A DNA stretch of 7,550 bases from assembly GCA_027310975.1 (NCBI GenBank), contig DAICZV010000021.1, positions 5,331 through 12,880 of the forward strand, written 5' to 3'. The DNA comes from a bacterium. GTDB lineage: Bacteria; Patescibacteriota; Minisyncoccia; UBA6257; GWB1-50-10. The first letter of the stretch is position 1. Every line of letters starts with the position of its first letter. A program made the translations under genes and the position numbers. This document shows positions 5,816-7,550 of this stretch, piece after piece. A model generated the notes under the pieces. That model was not told the DNA's origin, made no database searches, and saw only the letters and a program-made list of their open reading frames with translations.

Positions 5816-7012
5816 TTATTCCGCGACTGATTTTTTCTCCTCCTCGGCGGGCGCTTCCGCTTCTTCCTCCTCCGCTGCGGCAACGCCGCCTTCTAGCACC
5901 GCGTCCGGATTGGACTGCGAACGCACGTCTATCTTCCAGCCCGTGAGCTTCGCCGCCAAGCGGACGTTCTGGCCGCCCTTGCCGATAGCGAGCGAAAGCT
6001 GGTCTTCGGAGACCAGCACCCTGGCCTCGCGCCGCGGCAATATCTCAACGAGCTTCGCCTTGGCGGGCGAAACGGAGTTGCCGATGAACTTTTCCGGATC
6101 ATCGGACCACTCAATAATATCTATCTTCTCATTTCCAAGCTCGTTCGTGACCGCCATCACGCGCGTGCCGCGCTGGCCGACGGCGGACCCGACCGGATCC
6201 ACGCCCTCCTCTTTGGAAGCGACGGCGATCTTGGTGCGGCTCCCCGCTTCGCGGGCGATCTCTTTGACCTCCACGGTCCCTTCCGCTATTTCGGGTACCT
6301 CAAGTTCAAAAAGCTTCTTCACGAAGTTCGGATGCGAGCGGGAAAGAACGATGCCCGGCCGGCGCACGTCGTCCTGGACGGCCAGCACGTAAAAGCGCAT
6401 GCGGTCGCCCAAGCGGTAGTGCTCGCCCGGGATGCTTTCGTTCGGATACATAATGCCGATTGCCCGGCCGAGGTTCACGTAAACGTTGCCGCGTTCAAAG
6501 CGCTGGACGACGCCCGAGACGATCTCCCCTTCCTTGTCGGCGAACTCTTCCTTCACCGAGGCGCGCTCCGCGTCCCGCAAGTTCTGCAAAACGACCTGCT
6601 TCGCCGTCTGAGCGGCGATGCGGCCGAAATCGGCGTGGGACTCCAGCGGAAATTCCAGCTCGTCGCCGGACTTCGCGTCCTTTTTTATTTTCTTCGCCTC
6701 CGCCAAGAATATATGGCGGTCTTCGTTATACCGCGGCAAAAGTTCCTCGCTGTCCGCGGCTTGCGGCGGCTCCTCTTCGCCCTCGGCGACGATGCGAACC
6801 TCCGACGGGTCCACTACGGTCTTCACCTGCGCGAACTCCATGCCCCCCGTCTTCGGGTCAAACTTCGCCCGGACGACCTCCGATCGCTTGCGATACTCGC
6901 GCTTGTAGGCGGCGGCAATGGCGGCCTCAATGGCGCCCATCACCTTCTCCGCCGGTATCCCCTTTTCCGCGGCGATCTGGTCCACCGCAACGGCCAATGA
7001 TTTGAGATCCAT
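5816..7012 (-). CDS. nusA: Transcription termination/antitermination factor NusA
   Basis: NusA binds RNA polymerase and nascent RNA and tunes pausing, termination and antitermination. The 398 residues show the RNAP-binding N-terminal domain (1-150, MGAIEAAIAAAYKREY at 25-40), an S1 domain (about 160-225, GEIVSGVVQRFERGNVYVNL), KH1 with VDPVGSAVGQRGTRV (271-285) and ELGNEKIDIIEW (291-302), and KH2 with LAIGKGGQNVRLAAKLTGWKID (341-362). A low-complexity acidic tail (374-398) follows. The acidic repeats of E. coli NusA are absent, so length is nearer to B. subtilis NusA (371 aa). Residues 77-92 are a Glu-rich insert in the N-terminal domain. An in-frame TAA 6-8 bases before the ATG supports this start, although no Shine-Dalgarno stands at normal spacing. 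It has its own promoter and leader, and is followed by hppA rather than infB. Confidence 0.96.
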   Translation of the reverse strand: MDLKSLAVAVDQIAAEKGIPAEKVMGAIEAAIAAAYKREYRKRSEVVRAKFDPKTGGMEFAQVKTVVDPSEVRIVAEGEEEPPQAADSEELLPRYNEDRHIFLAEAKKIKKDAKSGDELEFPLESHADFGRIAAQTAKQVVLQNLRDAERASVKEEFADKEGEIVSGVVQRFERGNVYVNLGRAIGIMYPNESIPGEHYRLGDRMRFYVLAVQDDVRRPGIVLSRSHPNFVKKLFELEVPEIAEGTVEVKEIAREAGSRTKIAVASKEEGVDPVGSAVGQRGTRVMAVTNELGNEKIDIIEWSDDPEKFIGNSVSPAKAKLVEILPRREARVLVSEDQLSLAIGKGGQNVRLAAKLTGWKIDVRSQSNPDAVLEGGVAAAEEEEAEAPAEEEKKSVAE

Positions 7013-7045
7013 AATTCTTTAAATGTTAGACCTTTTAATAAACTG

Positions 7046-7063
7046 CCGCTCTCAAAGGAGCGG
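7046..7063 (-). promoter_or_regulatory. Hairpin in the nusA 5' leader
   Basis: In the predicted nusA leader a 6-bp GC-rich stem (CCGCTC, loop CTTTGA, GAGCGG) starts about 8 nt after the predicted transcription start and lies 33 bases before the ATG. It is not followed by a T-run, so it is not an intrinsic terminator. Whether it acts on mRNA stability or on NusA-dependent control is unknown. Confidence 0.45.
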
Positions 7064-7077
7064 TCAAGTACGCAAGC

Positions 7078-7105
7078 ACTATAGCATATTCAATAAAAAA
7101 AACAA
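7078..7105 (-). promoter_or_regulatory. nusA (nusA-hppA) sigma70-type promoter
   Basis: On the minus strand TTGTTT (7100-7105) and TATAGT (7078-7083) are separated by 16 bases, and TGC directly before the -10 gives an extended -10. Transcription would begin near 7071, leaving a leader of about 58 nt before the nusA ATG. The -35 overlaps the T-tract of the upstream terminator. Confidence 0.65.
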
Positions 7106-7140
7106 GCCCGATGGAGAATATTGGCATTCTCCAACGGGCT
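7095..7140 (-). terminator. Rho-independent terminator of the 119-aa membrane protein gene
   Basis: On the minus strand a long hairpin (6 bp, one T-T mismatch, 8 bp; arms 7126-7140 and 7105-7119, six-base loop) is followed by G and eight T (7095-7102). It lies 5 bases after the TGA at 7146-7148. Its T-tract is also the probable -35 region of the nusA promoter. Confidence 0.92.
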
Positions 7141-7145
7141 CAATG

Positions 7146-7505
7146 TCAGCGCCTAAATTTCGGGTCGTAATAATACAAGGATAGCCCTAAATTGGCGACA
7201 ATGCTTAACATCATCCCAGCCACAATAACGAGCGTCTCCAACGATGAGGTTGACCCGAGGTCGTTATTAGCCACAACGGCGGCAGATGAAACCCAACCCA
7301 GGCCGACGAATGAAACAATCATGACCAGGGCCACGAACCACACCCAGTCAATAAACACCTTCCTTAAAAGGTATCGTTTGACATAGATGTAATTCATAAA
7401 AATTATGGCAGAGATGGTCACGATCGCCGGCTCGTATGGCTGAGCCATAGTCCAATAGACAGCCAAATGATCTTTGGCTATCTGTAAAAATGTCTGAAAA
7501 CTCAT
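7146..7505 (-). CDS. Small membrane protein with three predicted helices (hypothetical)
   Basis: I do not recognise the family. The 119-residue product has an amphipathic N-terminus and three hydrophobic stretches that read as transmembrane helices: about 26-42 (AIVTISAIIFMNYIYV), 53-77 (WVWFVALVMIVSFVGLGW) and 91-112 (LVIVAGMMLSIVANLGLSLYY). A basic loop (KRYLLRK, 43-49) and a basic C-terminus (KFRR) suggest both are cytoplasmic, which fits helices 1 and 2 as a hairpin but leaves helix 3 needing an inward C-terminus, so the topology is N-out, C-in. There is no cleavable signal. The ATG at 7505 follows GGGGAGAT with GGAG at 7513-7516, 7 bases upstream, a good Shine-Dalgarno. It ends in TGA and has its own strong terminator, so it is transcribed separately from nusA. 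Any promoter lies beyond the right edge. Confidence 0.8.
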   Translation of the reverse strand: MSFQTFLQIAKDHLAVYWTMAQPYEPAIVTISAIIFMNYIYVKRYLLRKVFIDWVWFVALVMIVSFVGLGWVSSAAVVANNDLGSTSSLETLVIVAGMMLSIVANLGLSLYYYDPKFRR

Positions 7506-7526
7506 ATATAATCTCCCCTAGCACTC

Positions 7527-7543
7527 ACCCGGCCAGGACGGGT
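7527..7543. other. Small inverted repeat at the window edge, upstream of the membrane-protein gene
   Basis: ACCCG (7527-7531) and CGGGT (7539-7543) can form a 5-bp stem with a 7-base loop just before the ribosome site of the 119-residue gene. It has no clear T-run on either strand within the window. It may be a leader structure or the tail of an element cut by the window edge. Confidence 0.25.
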
Positions 7544-7550
7544 TTAGTTG

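Noticed and set aside
5910..7005. Plus-strand open frames up to 222 codons opposite nusA
   Set aside because: Shadows of the GC-rich third codon positions of nusA; no SD and no recognisable protein.
3830..7505. Possible UGA recoding (code 25) given a CPR-like origin
   Set aside because: TGA ends hppA right after the normal family C-terminus and ends the 119-residue gene just before its terminator; no in-frame TGA occurs inside the recognised genes.
7520..7550. Possible tRNA end or structured RNA at the right edge
   Set aside because: Only a 5-bp stem is visible and there is no CCA, T-loop GTTC/GATC signature or other arm, so it is listed only as a small inverted repeat.

Overview
The window looks like chromosomal sequence from a member of the Candidate Phyla Radiation (Patescibacteria), most likely Parcubacteria-like. 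This is an inference. It rests on a prepilin fused to FN3 and glycine-rich domains, a divergent MurD, a compact NusA without C-terminal repeats, short orphan proteins, and nusA outside the usual rimP-nusA-infB cluster. TGA and TAA both act as stops here (TGA ends hppA and the 119-residue membrane protein), so the UGA-recoded Gracilibacteria/SR1 code is not supported. No IS, phage, CRISPR array, tRNA or rRNA was seen.

Layout from left to right. Positions 1-1194 (minus) hold the first 398 codons of a large type IV prepilin-like surface protein that runs off the left edge. A factor-independent terminator at 1253-1277 separates it from a murD plus small-orphan operon (murD 1582-3033, orphan 1294-1560, both minus). 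Divergent from murD is the only plus-strand gene, a DUF218/YdcF-like protein (3138-3755) with a perfect Shine-Dalgarno and a TTG start. It ends in a strong terminator at 3773-3805. Next on the minus strand are a membrane-bound proton-pumping pyrophosphatase (hppA, 3830-5794) and, 21 bases upstream of it, nusA (5816-7012), probably one nusA-hppA transcript. A 119-residue three-helix membrane protein (7146-7505, minus) lies upstream of nusA. Its terminator T-tract doubles as the likely -35 region of the nusA promoter.

Functional themes are envelope building (MurD, possibly the DUF218 protein), surface appendages or adhesion (prepilin-FN3-Gly protein), membrane energetics (PPase) and transcription elongation (NusA). 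Five of the seven genes have well-recognised families. The 88- and 119-residue proteins are orphans to me. I found no clear previously undescribed multi-gene system. The points most worth a second look are the modular prepilin, the nusA-hppA pairing, the fused terminator/promoter, and the MurD active-site substitutions.
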